Assembly: GCF_002217395.1 (NCBI RefSeq)
Contig: NZ_MUHD01000016.1
Span: forward strand, 289,519-353,518
Reading direction: 5' to 3'
DNA length: 64,000 bases
Origin: Flavobacterium plurextorum
Lineage (GTDB): Bacteria; Bacteroidota; Bacteroidia; Flavobacteriales; Flavobacteriaceae
A program made the translations under genes and the position numbers. Under the pieces are notes generated by a model. It saw only the letters and a list, made by a program, of their open reading frames with translations, searched no databases and had not been told where the DNA came from. Below, one piece after another: positions 7,815 to 17,245 of this stretch. The first letter of the stretch is position 1; every line of letters begins with the position of its first letter.

Positions 7815-10226
7815 ATGAAATTAAAGTTTATATTGATATTATCGTTTCTTGTAATGAAAATTTACACTGTAACGGCACAAAACAACTCAGCTACAATCTC
7901 AGGATTAATTAAAGATAAAACATCAAAAACGGTGCTTCCTTATGTGAATGTAGTTTTAAAAACTGCAAAAGACCAAAAAATGATCGCAGGTACGGTTACA
8001 AATGAAGAAGGCCGTTTTAATATTCCCGCAATACCAACAGGAAATTATATACTCGAAATTACTACTGTAGGTTACAAAATTAAATCTCAGAAAGTTTTCG
8101 TAGGCACACTATCTGATTTTCTAGATCTGAACACAATCGACATCGAAGAAGATATCAATGCTTTATCTGAAGTAATTGTAACCTCAAAACCTTCTGAGAT
8201 AAGCAGTAAAATGGATAAAAAAGTATTCTCTGTAGCCGATAATATTACGCAAAGCGGAGGCTCTGTTCTGCAATCTATGCAAAGCCTTCCCGGCGTAACA
8301 TTACACGACGGAAAAGTACAATTGCGCGGTAATGATAAAGTAATGGTGCTTATTGATGGAAAACAAACTGCTCTAACAGGTTTTGGAAACCAGTCTGGTC
8401 TTGACAATATTCCTGCATCAGCCATTGAAAGAATCGAGATTATAAACAATCCTTCTGCAAAATTTGATGCCAATGGAAATGCAGGTATTATCAATATCAT
8501 TTATAAAAAAAACAAACAGGAAGGATTTAATGGTAAAGTAGGAATAAGTTCTGGATATGGAGCACTTTGGGAACGTAAAGCCAATTTGCCGACTATTCGT
8601 CCGCAGTATCAAGTGACGCCAAAAATAAATCCCTCTCTTTCCCTTAATTACCGCAAAGAAAAAATAAACGCCTACATTCAGGCAGATTATCTCTATACTG
8701 AAACACTTAATAAAAATGAATTTGTAACACGAACTTATGATGATGGTATAATTATCAACCAACAAACGGTGAGAAATCGAGATACACATTTTACAACTCT
8801 TAAATCAGGAATAGATTGGAATTATAACGAACACAATAGTTTTTCTTTTTCTGGTCTTTTTGGAAGTGAAAAAATTATAGACAACGGAGATGAACCGTTT
8901 TTTAATCAGGATTATTCTCAAAGGCTTCGACTTTGGTCATTTCTAGAAGATGAACTTAAAACAACTGTAATGGCGAGTGCTTCTTATGAACATAAGTTCA
9001 GTCAGCCCGGACATAAGTTAAATGCGGGGATAAACTATACCTATCATCGTGAAGACGAAAAATACTTTTTCACCAATACAATGCCCGATTTTACAGGACA
9101 AGATTCTTTTAAACTTTTATCTGATGAAAAAGTAATTGATATTAATCTTGATTACATCAAACCTTTAAAATACGGCCGATTTGAAACGGGTTTTAAATTC
9201 AGAAACCGCGAAATTCCAACCAATATGCAGTTCTTTCCCGGACAGAACTCGCCTATTGACGCCAATGCGGGAGGATGGGCAAATTATAAAGAAATTATTC
9301 CCGCTCTTTATTCTAATTATATTTTTGAAACAGATAAAATTGAAGCTGAACTTGGACTGCGTCTGGAATATGTAAAACTGCAATATGATGTTAATCCAGA
9401 TCATCCAACTTATAAAAGTGACGGATATAATTATACAGAACCGTTTCCGAATGTACGTTTTGGATATAAAATCAATGATAAAAACAAGATCACAGCTTTC
9501 TATAACCGAAGAGTAGACAGACCAGCTGAGGTCGATATTCGTATTTTTCCAAAATACGATGATGCTGAAATAATAAAAGTTGGAAATCCTGCCTTGCGAC
9601 CGCAATTTACCAGCGCTTTTGAAGTGGGATATAAAAACACAATGAAAAAAGGATATTTTACTTCAGCTGTTTATTATCGAATCATAAACGGAACGATTGC
9701 ACGTATTGCAACTACTGTTCCCGGAAGTAATTTGATTTATAATGTGTTTCAAAACGCAGACAAAAGCAGTTCGGTAGGAATTGAAGCCGTTTACTCGAAA
9801 GAAATTTCATCTTGGTATTCGTTTAATATCAACGGAAATCTGTATCAAAATACCATAGATGCTTTTACGGTTACAAATTTATATCCAGTTCCAAGTATTT
9901 ATAACGGTGAACGTCAGCAAATGGTTTCAGGAAATTTAAAATGGAATAATACCTTACAATTCAACAAAACCTTAAAAGGTCAGGTTTCTGCTGTTTATCT
10001 CGCACCTGATATTATTCCGCAAGGAAAAATTGGCTCAAGATTCTCTGTCGATCTAGGAATTAAAAAAACGGTTCAGAAAGGTAAAGGTGAAGTGTTCTTG
10101 AATGCCACAGATATTTTTAATACATTAAGCATACAAAAAGAAATAAAAGGCGAAGGTTTCAGCTATAGCAGTAAAGATTATTACGAAACACAGGTAATAC
10201 GTTTTGGATATAGTTACAAATTCTAA
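7815..10226 (+). CDS. TonB-dependent receptor-family outer-membrane barrel protein with carboxypeptidase-regulatory-like domain
   Basis: The 803 aa product has a signal peptide (to about residue 22), a CarboxypepD_reg-like beta-sandwich (about 27-110), a plug-like region (about 125-230, including VQLRGNDKVMVLIDGK and IERIEIINNPSAKFDANGNAGIINI) and a large C-terminal barrel of the OMP_b-brl_3 type ending in aromatic Phe. This subfamily of TonB-receptor relatives is common downstream of two-component systems in Bacteroidota; the ligand is unknown. It is the last gene of the regulator-kinase-PepSY operon and is followed by a strong terminator. Confidence 0.9.
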   Translation: MKLKFILILSFLVMKIYTVTAQNNSATISGLIKDKTSKTVLPYVNVVLKTAKDQKMIAGTVTNEEGRFNIPAIPTGNYILEITTVGYKIKSQKVFVGTLSDFLDLNTIDIEEDINALSEVIVTSKPSEISSKMDKKVFSVADNITQSGGSVLQSMQSLPGVTLHDGKVQLRGNDKVMVLIDGKQTALTGFGNQSGLDNIPASAIERIEIINNPSAKFDANGNAGIINIIYKKNKQEGFNGKVGISSGYGALWERKANLPTIRPQYQVTPKINPSLSLNYRKEKINAYIQADYLYTETLNKNEFVTRTYDDGIIINQQTVRNRDTHFTTLKSGIDWNYNEHNSFSFSGLFGSEKIIDNGDEPFFNQDYSQRLRLWSFLEDELKTTVMASASYEHKFSQPGHKLNAGINYTYHREDEKYFFTNTMPDFTGQDSFKLLSDEKVIDINLDYIKPLKYGRFETGFKFRNREIPTNMQFFPGQNSPIDANAGGWANYKEIIPALYSNYIFETDKIEAELGLRLEYVKLQYDVNPDHPTYKSDGYNYTEPFPNVRFGYKINDKNKITAFYNRRVDRPAEVDIRIFPKYDDAEIIKVGNPALRPQFTSAFEVGYKNTMKKGYFTSAVYYRIINGTIARIATTVPGSNLIYNVFQNADKSSSVGIEAVYSKEISSWYSFNINGNLYQNTIDAFTVTNLYPVPSIYNGERQQMVSGNLKWNNTLQFNKTLKGQVSAVYLAPDIIPQGKIGSRFSVDLGIKKTVQKGKGEVFLNATDIFNTLSIQKEIKGEGFSYSSKDYYETQVIRFGYSYKF

Positions 10227-10244
10227 CTTGTATTTTATTATTTT

Positions 10245-10293
10245 ATCTCTAAATAGGTTTCTTTTTCAAGTAACTATTTAGAGATTTTTTTTT
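10245..10293 (+). terminator. intrinsic terminator of the regulator-kinase-PepSY-TonB receptor operon
   Basis: A perfect 12 bp stem (ATCTCTAAATAG at 10245-10256, CTATTTAGAGAT at 10274-10285) is followed by a run of T. It lies 19 bp after the receptor stop codon. Confidence 0.9.
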
Positions 10294-10315
10294 ATGCATT
10301 TTATATCAATATCAT

Positions 10316-10564
10316 CTATCTAAAAAGTGATATTGTATCTGCCAGATTCTCTTTAATTATAAATGCATTAATAAATTCCTGCACCTCCATATTTGTTTCA
10401 ACAGGAGTTTCAAAAGAGTTGATATGAAACTCATCATCTTGATCCAGAATATGTATAATTTCTGTGTAGCCCTTAGTAATTAAACTTCCTTTTAATTTAA
10501 TTATATTCAACTGTTGTTGACTATTCAACTCCTTGCGGACTTTTAGTTTTATAGCTTTTTCCAT
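10316..10564 (-). CDS. small hypothetical protein (82 aa)
   Basis: This is a short, mostly hydrophilic protein with no signal peptide and no recognised domain. It has an alternating helix/strand character, with a lysine-rich N-terminus and an acidic middle (LDQDDEFHINSFE). It is judged real because it is isolated between terminators and promoters, has no competing gene, and has a TAnnTTTG element 39 bp upstream of its start. Function unknown. Confidence 0.55.
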   Translation of the reverse strand: MEKAIKLKVRKELNSQQQLNIIKLKGSLITKGYTEIIHILDQDDEFHINSFETPVETNMEVQEFINAFIIKENLADTISLFR

Positions 10565-10602
10565 CGTAAATATTTTTAAATTAATAAAGATTCAATTCCT
10601 AT

Positions 10603-10610
10603 CAAATGTA
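10603..10610 (-). promoter_or_regulatory. -7 element upstream of the 82 aa gene
   Basis: TACATTTG on the minus strand matches the Bacteroidota -7 consensus TAnnTTTG. No convincing -33 TTG is seen at the proper distance, so this rests on one element only. Confidence 0.35.
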
Positions 10611-10872
10611 GAAAATTTTTATTTTTTGTTCTGTTAAAAAAACAGATATAAATCATTATTTACTAACATATTAACATTAAAACCTCAACTTAGAAAATAT
10701 CTTAAACAAAACGTTTAGAAAAGAGAGCAGGTTTTAGAAAAAATAAAAACAGTCCATACCGTAATAAAATAAGATCTGTCTAATAAGTAGTTTTTCAAGA
10801 GTTTTTCTGTCAATCACACTAATTTACTAAGAAACAGTACTGATATTAAGCCTTATATTTTATTACATTTCA

Positions 10873-10880
10873 TATATTTG
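10873..10880 (+). promoter_or_regulatory. -7 element upstream of TonB-dependent receptor
   Basis: TATATTTG matches TAnnTTTG exactly and lies 29 bp before the ATG at 10910. The -33 region lacks a clear TTG. Confidence 0.45.
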
Positions 10881-10909
10881 CGCTTGTTTTAATTAAGTCT
10901 AAATAAATA

Positions 10910-13084
10910 ATGATAAAATTTTCTACTCTACTCCTAGTGTTCTTTTCGATAAGTACACTTTCTGCACAACAAGTTTCTAAAACAAATACAAACAACCAAA
11001 AAGACAAAACCACTAAAAGTCAAGACAGTATCTTAAACGATAAATCGAAAGCTGATAATGAATTGCAAGAAATTGTAGTTTCTGCGTCTAGAAAGGCTGA
11101 AATTCTAGATGAGGTTCCTTCATCGGTAACATTGTTATCCAAAAAACAAATTCAACAACAATTAAGTATAAGCTCAAATCTAAGCGACATATTAGGTGCA
11201 ACAGTTCCAGGTTTGGGTTTTTCGACTAATAGAACTCAAAACTTAGGTCAGACTTTACGCGGCCGACGTGTTTTGGTCATGATTGATGGAATTCCGCAAT
11301 CTACACCGCTTAGAGATGGCGCTAAAGACATGCGATCTCTTGATCCTACTGTTCTAGATCGCGTAGAAGTTATTAAAGGAGCAACTGCTATTTATGGTAA
11401 TGGTGCCGATGGCGGTTTGATAAATTATATTACTAAAAAATCAAATCCAGACAAAGCAATAAGTGGATCAACAGAAGTTGGAACAGCTTTTTCTTTGGTT
11501 AAACCGGCTGAAACTGCTGGTTTCTTTGTATCGCAGTTATTTACTGGAAAAATAAAAAAGTTCGATTATGTGGTGAGCGGACGTTATGAGGAAACTGGTC
11601 TTTATCGTGATTCAAAAGGACGTGTACTTTCACCTGAATATGGAATGAATGATCTTAAAAATTGGAATGCTTTTGCGAAAGTCGGCTATGATTTTAATGC
11701 AAACAATCGTTTAGAATTAATGTATAATTACTTTGAGAGTACACAGCATACTGATTATGTTGCTAAAGCTGGTGTTTATGGCAATTTTGATTCGCCTACA
11801 ACTGGTGTAAAAGGACAACGTCCGGGAGAGCCTGAAGGAACTCCGTATAACCATAATGCCAGTTTAAGTTATATTGGAAAAAACTTCATTGGAAAAACGG
11901 ATGTTAATGCTTCTCTTTATTTTCAAGATTATCTTACGTTAATTAATTACAGCGATTTTTTTGAAAACAACGGACAGCCTGCTACTCAAAGTAAAAAACT
12001 TGGTTTTCGTTTAAATTTAAATACGCCTTATGAATTCAGTTCACTTATATCGGGTAATTTAACTTATGGTTTAGATATCCTATCTGATATAACTGATACT
12101 CATCTTACTGATGGACGATTGGTAATTCCAGAAATGAAGATGAATAACATAGCTCCTTATTTCCAGCTTAAAAATATGTTTGGACCAAACTTGGTTTTAA
12201 AAACAGGCTTAAGACTTGAAAATGTAAATATCGATGTGCCAGATTATACTACTATTGGTATTCGTAATTATGTAAACGGTACTTATGTAGGCGGCGGAAT
12301 TGCTGTAAATGGCGGTGAATTAGATTTTAATGCACTTATGTTTAATGCGGGACTTCGTTATACAAAATGGAGGTTATTTAAGCCTTTTGTAAGTTTCTCT
12401 CAAAGTTTTAGTGTTGCAGATTTAGGTTTAGTATTACGCGCTGCCAAAGAGAATACCGTAAACAATACTTCGATAAAAGCGGTTGCGGCAAACAATTACG
12501 AATTTGGTTTCTCAGGAGCTTGGGCTAATCTTTCTTATGATGCTGCGGTGTATTACAGTACTTCAAAATTAGGAGCTTCATATGTATACATTGATGGTAA
12601 TCCGCAGATTTCACGCTCACCTGAGAAAATTTATGGTTTTGAGTTGTCAGCAAAATATCGTCTGCACTCTAAAGTTGATATTGGAGCCAATTATTCTTTT
12701 ACTGAAGGAAAAAGAGAACTTACAGACAAAAAAGTTTATTTAGGAGGCGATCGTATAAATCCGCCAAAAATTACTGCATTTACTGTTATCAGACCTTTAG
12801 AAGCTTGGTCAATCTATTTGCAAATGATAAATACACCGGGAAGAGATCGTTTTGAACCTGTAAATGGCGCTTATACTTATGGAACTGGGCCTATTAAATC
12901 TTTCACAGCTTTTAATCTTTCTTCAAGTTATACCTTCAGAGAAAAAAGTACAATTCGCTTAGGTGTTGAAAACCTATTCAACAAAGATTATTACTCTGTT
13001 ATCTCTCAATGGCAGTCAAACAATATGAATTATGTAAAAGAAAATGGCACACGTTTGACGGTTAGTTTTACACAAGCTTTCTAA
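10910..13084 (+). CDS. TonB-dependent receptor
   Basis: The 724 aa product has a signal peptide (cleavage near STLSAQ) and a TonB-box-like ELQEIVVSAS segment. The plug domain (about 60-170) contains LRGRRVLVMIDGIPQSTPLRDG and VIKGATAIYGNGADGGLINYITKK. A 22-strand-type barrel ends in an aromatic residue (FTQAF), and the late signature LGVENLFNKDYYSVISQW is typical of siderophore/iron-type receptors. There is no carboxypeptidase-like N-terminal domain and no SusD partner, which favours uptake of a metal chelate or small cofactor over a glycan. It stands alone between its own promoter and a terminator. The ligand is not determined. Confidence 0.9.
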   Translation: MIKFSTLLLVFFSISTLSAQQVSKTNTNNQKDKTTKSQDSILNDKSKADNELQEIVVSASRKAEILDEVPSSVTLLSKKQIQQQLSISSNLSDILGATVPGLGFSTNRTQNLGQTLRGRRVLVMIDGIPQSTPLRDGAKDMRSLDPTVLDRVEVIKGATAIYGNGADGGLINYITKKSNPDKAISGSTEVGTAFSLVKPAETAGFFVSQLFTGKIKKFDYVVSGRYEETGLYRDSKGRVLSPEYGMNDLKNWNAFAKVGYDFNANNRLELMYNYFESTQHTDYVAKAGVYGNFDSPTTGVKGQRPGEPEGTPYNHNASLSYIGKNFIGKTDVNASLYFQDYLTLINYSDFFENNGQPATQSKKLGFRLNLNTPYEFSSLISGNLTYGLDILSDITDTHLTDGRLVIPEMKMNNIAPYFQLKNMFGPNLVLKTGLRLENVNIDVPDYTTIGIRNYVNGTYVGGGIAVNGGELDFNALMFNAGLRYTKWRLFKPFVSFSQSFSVADLGLVLRAAKENTVNNTSIKAVAANNYEFGFSGAWANLSYDAAVYYSTSKLGASYVYIDGNPQISRSPEKIYGFELSAKYRLHSKVDIGANYSFTEGKRELTDKKVYLGGDRINPPKITAFTVIRPLEAWSIYLQMINTPGRDRFEPVNGAYTYGTGPIKSFTAFNLSSSYTFREKSTIRLGVENLFNKDYYSVISQWQSNNMNYVKENGTRLTVSFTQAF

Positions 13085-13141
13085 TAACATAACTAGTAAA
13101 ATCTCCATAAATAGATTCTGCAGATTTTTCTAAAAACAAAT

Positions 13142-13183
13142 AGAGCCTCCAAAATCATTTGACTTTGGAGGCTCTGCGTTTTT
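13142..13183. terminator. bidirectional intrinsic terminator with repeated hairpin core
   Basis: A 12 bp stem (AGAGCCTCCAAA at 13142-13153, TTTGGAGGCTCT at 13164-13175) is followed by a T tract on the plus strand, between the convergent TonB receptor (+) and beta-barrel gene (-). Its inner core is nearly the reverse complement of the hairpin at 21279-21304. Confidence 0.8.
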
Positions 13184-13252
13184 ACGAACAATTAAAAAAT
13201 ATAATTGTCTGCTTTAATTCTATAATATAAAGTATTCTAAGTGCTGTTTGAA

Positions 13253-14062
13253 TTAAAAAATAACCTGAAACTGAAGTATCGCCTGCCAATTTCCAATTAA
13301 ATCTGGTCTTTCTACATTATAAAAACCCTGAGCTGCTGCGGAATAAAAGAGCTTGCTTTTTGTACCTATTTGAAATGTTTTTCCTGGTCCGCCGCCAATA
13401 GGAACCAACCATTGATTACCACTTGAAGCCAGCCAGTTAACCACTACCGTAGCGTTACTTTCAACAAACCATCCTTTTGGAAAATTGTAATAAGCAATAT
13501 ACTGAATGCTTCCTGAATTGACTTTATTTACACCATCACCGCCAAGAGACCAATAATTTTGCAATACGATTCCGCCAGAAAATTTGTCTCCAGCCATATA
13601 TAATAAAGCCGAAGGTCCTAAGCTTAAACGATTACTTCCCAATGCAGGATTTGTTCTGGTAGGAATTTGCATGGCGGGACCAATACCCCAACTGAACTTC
13701 CCTTTTTTTTGAATACTTGAAAAATATCCATTAAATAGAATATTTCCCATTCCCCCTTCATGTGTACCACCGTCAAAAAGCGGTGGTACGGTTTGAAAAG
13801 GAATAATAGTATAGGTTATCAGTTTTAAATTACTTGCCAATTTAAAAGGATAGACAGGTTGTATCGAAAAAGAACTTGCTGTACCATCTGCAACTGGCAA
13901 CAAAACTTCCTGCAAAAAAACACTGCGCAGACCACTTACAGGGTCTTGTCTTTTTTTGCTCATTTCTTCAATCGAAGTCTTTTCACTCTCATTTGACTGT
14001 CCGAAAATCGGAAAACAAATACAGAAAAATAAAATACTTAAAGCACTAGATTTAAAATTCAT
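13253..14062 (-). CDS. outer-membrane beta-barrel protein, MetA/transporter-like family
   Basis: The 269 aa product has a signal peptide (cleavage near FPIFGQ) followed by alternating amphipathic strands and a C-terminal Phe, as in small outer-membrane barrels. The pattern (conserved GIGPAMQIPT and GFYNVERPD segments) resembles proteins annotated as phenol-degradation MetA-like transporters, which often accompany DUF1254 genes. It is the last gene of a minus-strand operon, 41 bp after the preceding DUF1254 gene. A role in passage of a hydrophobic or aromatic compound is an inference from family names only. Confidence 0.7.
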   Translation of the reverse strand: MNFKSSALSILFFCICFPIFGQSNESEKTSIEEMSKKRQDPVSGLRSVFLQEVLLPVADGTASSFSIQPVYPFKLASNLKLITYTIIPFQTVPPLFDGGTHEGGMGNILFNGYFSSIQKKGKFSWGIGPAMQIPTRTNPALGSNRLSLGPSALLYMAGDKFSGGIVLQNYWSLGGDGVNKVNSGSIQYIAYYNFPKGWFVESNATVVVNWLASSGNQWLVPIGGGPGKTFQIGTKSKLFYSAAAQGFYNVERPDLIGNWQAILQFQVIF

Positions 14063-14103
14063 AGTATTTGTGTTTACTTTTAATATTTATCAAAAAGCGC
14101 TGT

Positions 14104-15648
14104 TTATTTTACTTTTTCAAAATCACCCGGTTTATATTTTCGATCAAAAAATTCTTGTTTTGGTCCATAAAAACGGAATAAAGCAAACCATCCTTTGCCT
14201 GGGACTGTTTTTAACCAATTTGCTTCGCCTGAAGGTTTATCAGGTCCTACAATAAAAGTTACCGATTTATCTGCATTGTAAATAAGCTTGTTCATAGAGT
14301 TTAATGACGGATATACTTGATCTTTTGCATCAACTCCAGAAGCAGTTTCTGCATCATATAAAGTCAACGACCAGAATAAACCTGCCGGCGGATTTGCTGG
14401 GAAAGTAATTTTATAGGTATTCTCTCCCATCAAAAAGTTACCGTCTTTATCTTTATAAGCATTTCCATATTTCGCTCCTAAACCAGGAATAGAAGACATC
14501 ATTCCAGTACTGATAGAATAATGGTTAATATACATTTGTATTTTTGCATTTACATCTGTATGTTTTGTTATTCTGTTACGATATTCTTCGTCCAGTAAAG
14601 TACGCATAAAATCATCTTGTTTGGTTTTAGCATGAGCAATCCATTTTCGGTCAGCCCACCAAAGTGCATCTTTTTCTTTATCATAATTTCCCGCAACATT
14701 TTTAGCCATTTTCCATGCCGTTTGCGCTGCCTTACCTAACAATTCTTTTTGTTTCTCTGTAGGTTTAAACGCTTCTCCCTTTTTGATTCCTATGGCTTCA
14801 AGCATACCGTGCATATAAGGATCTATATCATCTACTTTATCACTTTGTATGAATCTGTCCAGCATTTCAAAATAACTAAAATCGTGCGCAAATAACGCAT
14901 TTGAAGCAATATCAGAAACGTGTTTAAAATTCATAGGTTTTCTTTCTCCGCTGAGAGGATAAATTTTTATTCCTTCAACAGATTTTACTCCCGGCGACAA
15001 ATCATCTACAGATTGAAAGAAACCACGCTGAAAAATAAAAAGTCCATTTGTTTTACATCTAAAAACGAAATAGTTTTTTTCGTCAACAGCGCCTTTATAA
15101 TCTGATGGAATTACCAAATACTTCCCTCCTTTTCCTTTATCAGGTCCAGGAAGACCAATATCACCTAAATAAGTAGTCCCGTCTGGTTTTGCAGGACCTG
15201 CGAGCGGTCTGTGCCAATAATCATCTAATATTCCCTGAAGCATTGGTGGAACTTCTAAAACTAAAGGTCCTGTTTTGCTCAGATCAGCAAATCCTAAGGC
15301 ATAAATTACATCAGAATTTGGCGTTGTAATTACGGTTTTTGGTTTCAGTCTTTTTTCAAAAACAGAAATCACATTATATCCTTCGCCGGATATTTTGCCT
15401 AAACCTTCTTTCATCGCATACATATTTACAGCAGGTAATGCCCATAAATAAACTTGTGTGGCTCTTTGAAAATATAAATCATCATTTAACTTTTCAGAAG
15501 ATTCGGCTGTTGGATAACCTCCAACAATCTCTCCATCTGTTGCTTTATCAGATGAAGTACTGCTGTTTACGGTATTATCTTTTGAAGATTCTTTACAACC
15601 TACGAGAAATAAAACTGACAAGATTGCGGTTACAATTATTCTTTTCAT
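14104..15648 (-). CDS. DUF1254/DUF1214 domain lipoprotein
   Basis: This 514 aa protein has a lipoprotein signal ending FLVGC (Cys18) and a short Ser/Asp-rich linker. DUF1254 is about residues 55-190 (TTPNSDVIYALGFADL, YWHRPLAGPAKPDGT) and DUF1214 about 385-500 (LFWSLTLYDAE, NWLKTVPGKGWFALFRFYGP). It is more divergent from the other three paralogues and carries a longer central helical part. It is the second gene of the operon, 30 bp after the neighbouring DUF1254 gene and 41 bp before the beta-barrel gene. Confidence 0.9.
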   Translation of the reverse strand: MKRIIVTAILSVLFLVGCKESSKDNTVNSSTSSDKATDGEIVGGYPTAESSEKLNDDLYFQRATQVYLWALPAVNMYAMKEGLGKISGEGYNVISVFEKRLKPKTVITTPNSDVIYALGFADLSKTGPLVLEVPPMLQGILDDYWHRPLAGPAKPDGTTYLGDIGLPGPDKGKGGKYLVIPSDYKGAVDEKNYFVFRCKTNGLFIFQRGFFQSVDDLSPGVKSVEGIKIYPLSGERKPMNFKHVSDIASNALFAHDFSYFEMLDRFIQSDKVDDIDPYMHGMLEAIGIKKGEAFKPTEKQKELLGKAAQTAWKMAKNVAGNYDKEKDALWWADRKWIAHAKTKQDDFMRTLLDEEYRNRITKHTDVNAKIQMYINHYSISTGMMSSIPGLGAKYGNAYKDKDGNFLMGENTYKITFPANPPAGLFWSLTLYDAETASGVDAKDQVYPSLNSMNKLIYNADKSVTFIVGPDKPSGEANWLKTVPGKGWFALFRFYGPKQEFFDRKYKPGDFEKVK

Positions 15649-15678
15649 AATTAATTGAATTTTGGTTTATCTCTATGT

Positions 15679-17169
15679 TTATTTCACTTTTACAACTGCC
15701 GGCGGATTCCAACTGTCGTTTAAAACCTTTTCTTCAGGCCAATAGCATCTTACATACAAAGAGAAAACTTCTTTTGGCGCTGGAAGCCAATTGCTGATTT
15801 TGTCTTCAGATGGCGGCGTATTTTGAACATAAATAGTTAATGAACCGTCAGCATTCTTTTTCAGGTTTTTATTTTTTGTTCCCAATGAATATCTCTTAAG
15901 CTCATTTGGTGCAAAAAAATGTTCAGCGTTGTACAGTGTAAGTGACCAAAATCCTTTTACAGGCGGAAGTTCTCCACTTGCAAATGTTACTGTATATTTG
16001 TTTGAACCGCTTAATCGAGTTCCGTTTTCATCACGATCTTGATAAAAATATCTGGTCTCATTTGGTTTATTTACAAAAATATTGGCTTTAGCACAAGAAA
16101 GTCGAGTCAAATAATCGTATCCAAATTGTGCACCGTTACGCTGTGTTGTCCAATTGTATTTTACTGGATAACCTACATTTGCAAACTGGAATAATGGTGC
16201 AACTAGATTTTTATCAGCATCGATTGCAGCATTTATTGCTATTTCTTTCAGTTTCGGATTTTTATTTAATGCATCTAAAAGTGCGTGTGCCTGAGCATAA
16301 AAAGCTTCTTCTCCCGGCATTGGTGGAACTTCTTTTAAAATATCAGCCAATTGATCAAAGAAAGTTTCCGGTTTTACCCATTTGGTTTCTCCTTTTTCTC
16401 CACCTGCATCTGGCGGAGTTACTTTTGTTTTTTTCCAGTCTGTAATTTTCATTTTGCCATCAAAATCTTCGAGAGGATATATCGCTATTTGGTTAATTAA
16501 CGGCTGAACTGCTTTTTTATCAGCTGGGTCATCCGTTTGAAATACACGAGGAATTACAATACCTCGAAGTGTTGAAGATTTAAAAACAGCCGCAATTCCA
16601 TCAGGCACTTTTCCATTCCAGTCTTTGTGAGCAAGAAGGTAAAAGCCGGGTTTTGTACCATACATTTTACCAAAACTTGCAAAACCATCAGTACGCTGGT
16701 CACAAACCTGATATACCCAAAAACGATCTCCAAAATCTGGTACCTGTACGACTACCGGCCCTAATGAAAGATCTAATGGCGACAAGCCGTAAACTACATC
16801 TTGATTAGGACAGGCAACAGCTCTTTCTGCTGGTTCGACATAATCGTTCAGCATGCACAAATGATTTGGCGGCGCTAAAGGAAGTACTCCACCAGCATAA
16901 ATTGCACCTGGTAGCGATCTAAATGTTTCTACTCGATTATGAATATTAACCAGTGGCCAGCCCCATCCGTAAATATTGGCAGCAAGATTTTTTACAAAAG
17001 CTTCTGTCATTATGGTATTAGGAATTGGCGCTGCAGGCCATTTCTGCTTGGTAGTATCTGCTGTAACTGCAGTTGCATCGGCCGCACTAGATTTTAGTTC
17101 ATTATCTTGCTTTTTACAAGATAAAAAAACTGAAGTTATCGCTAATAATAGAAATACATTTTTTTTCAT
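15679..17169 (-). CDS. DUF1254/DUF1214 domain lipoprotein
   Basis: This 496 aa protein has a lipoprotein signal VFLSC (Cys18) followed by CKKQDNE, a possible surface-export signal. DUF1254 is about residues 60-195 (CPNQDVVYGLSPLDL, DRFWVYQVCDQRTDGF), DUF1214 about 375-485 (GFWSLTLYNAEHFF, NWLPAPKEVFSLY). It is the first intact gene of a minus-strand operon with a second DUF1254 gene and a beta-barrel protein. Directly upstream (77 bp) is the in-frame remnant of an arylsulfatase C-terminus, so the operon may once have begun with a sulfatase gene. Confidence 0.9.
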   Translation of the reverse strand: MKKNVFLLLAITSVFLSCKKQDNELKSSAADATAVTADTTKQKWPAAPIPNTIMTEAFVKNLAANIYGWGWPLVNIHNRVETFRSLPGAIYAGGVLPLAPPNHLCMLNDYVEPAERAVACPNQDVVYGLSPLDLSLGPVVVQVPDFGDRFWVYQVCDQRTDGFASFGKMYGTKPGFYLLAHKDWNGKVPDGIAAVFKSSTLRGIVIPRVFQTDDPADKKAVQPLINQIAIYPLEDFDGKMKITDWKKTKVTPPDAGGEKGETKWVKPETFFDQLADILKEVPPMPGEEAFYAQAHALLDALNKNPKLKEIAINAAIDADKNLVAPLFQFANVGYPVKYNWTTQRNGAQFGYDYLTRLSCAKANIFVNKPNETRYFYQDRDENGTRLSGSNKYTVTFASGELPPVKGFWSLTLYNAEHFFAPNELKRYSLGTKNKNLKKNADGSLTIYVQNTPPSEDKISNWLPAPKEVFSLYVRCYWPEEKVLNDSWNPPAVVKVK

Positions 17170-17245
17170 GGTGAGTAATTTTAGCTGTTAAAAAGTCATT
17201 TAATCAGTATTCCGTTTTCTGAAAAATGAAAACGGAATATCAGTA

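Larger units (their letters stand above)
10565..10909. other. divergent intergenic region
   Basis: These 345 bp of AT-rich DNA lie between the small minus-strand gene and the second TonB receptor gene. They contain a -7-like element for each direction (10603-10610 minus, 10873-10880 plus). No Fur-type palindrome or small gene was recognised. Confidence 0.5.
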
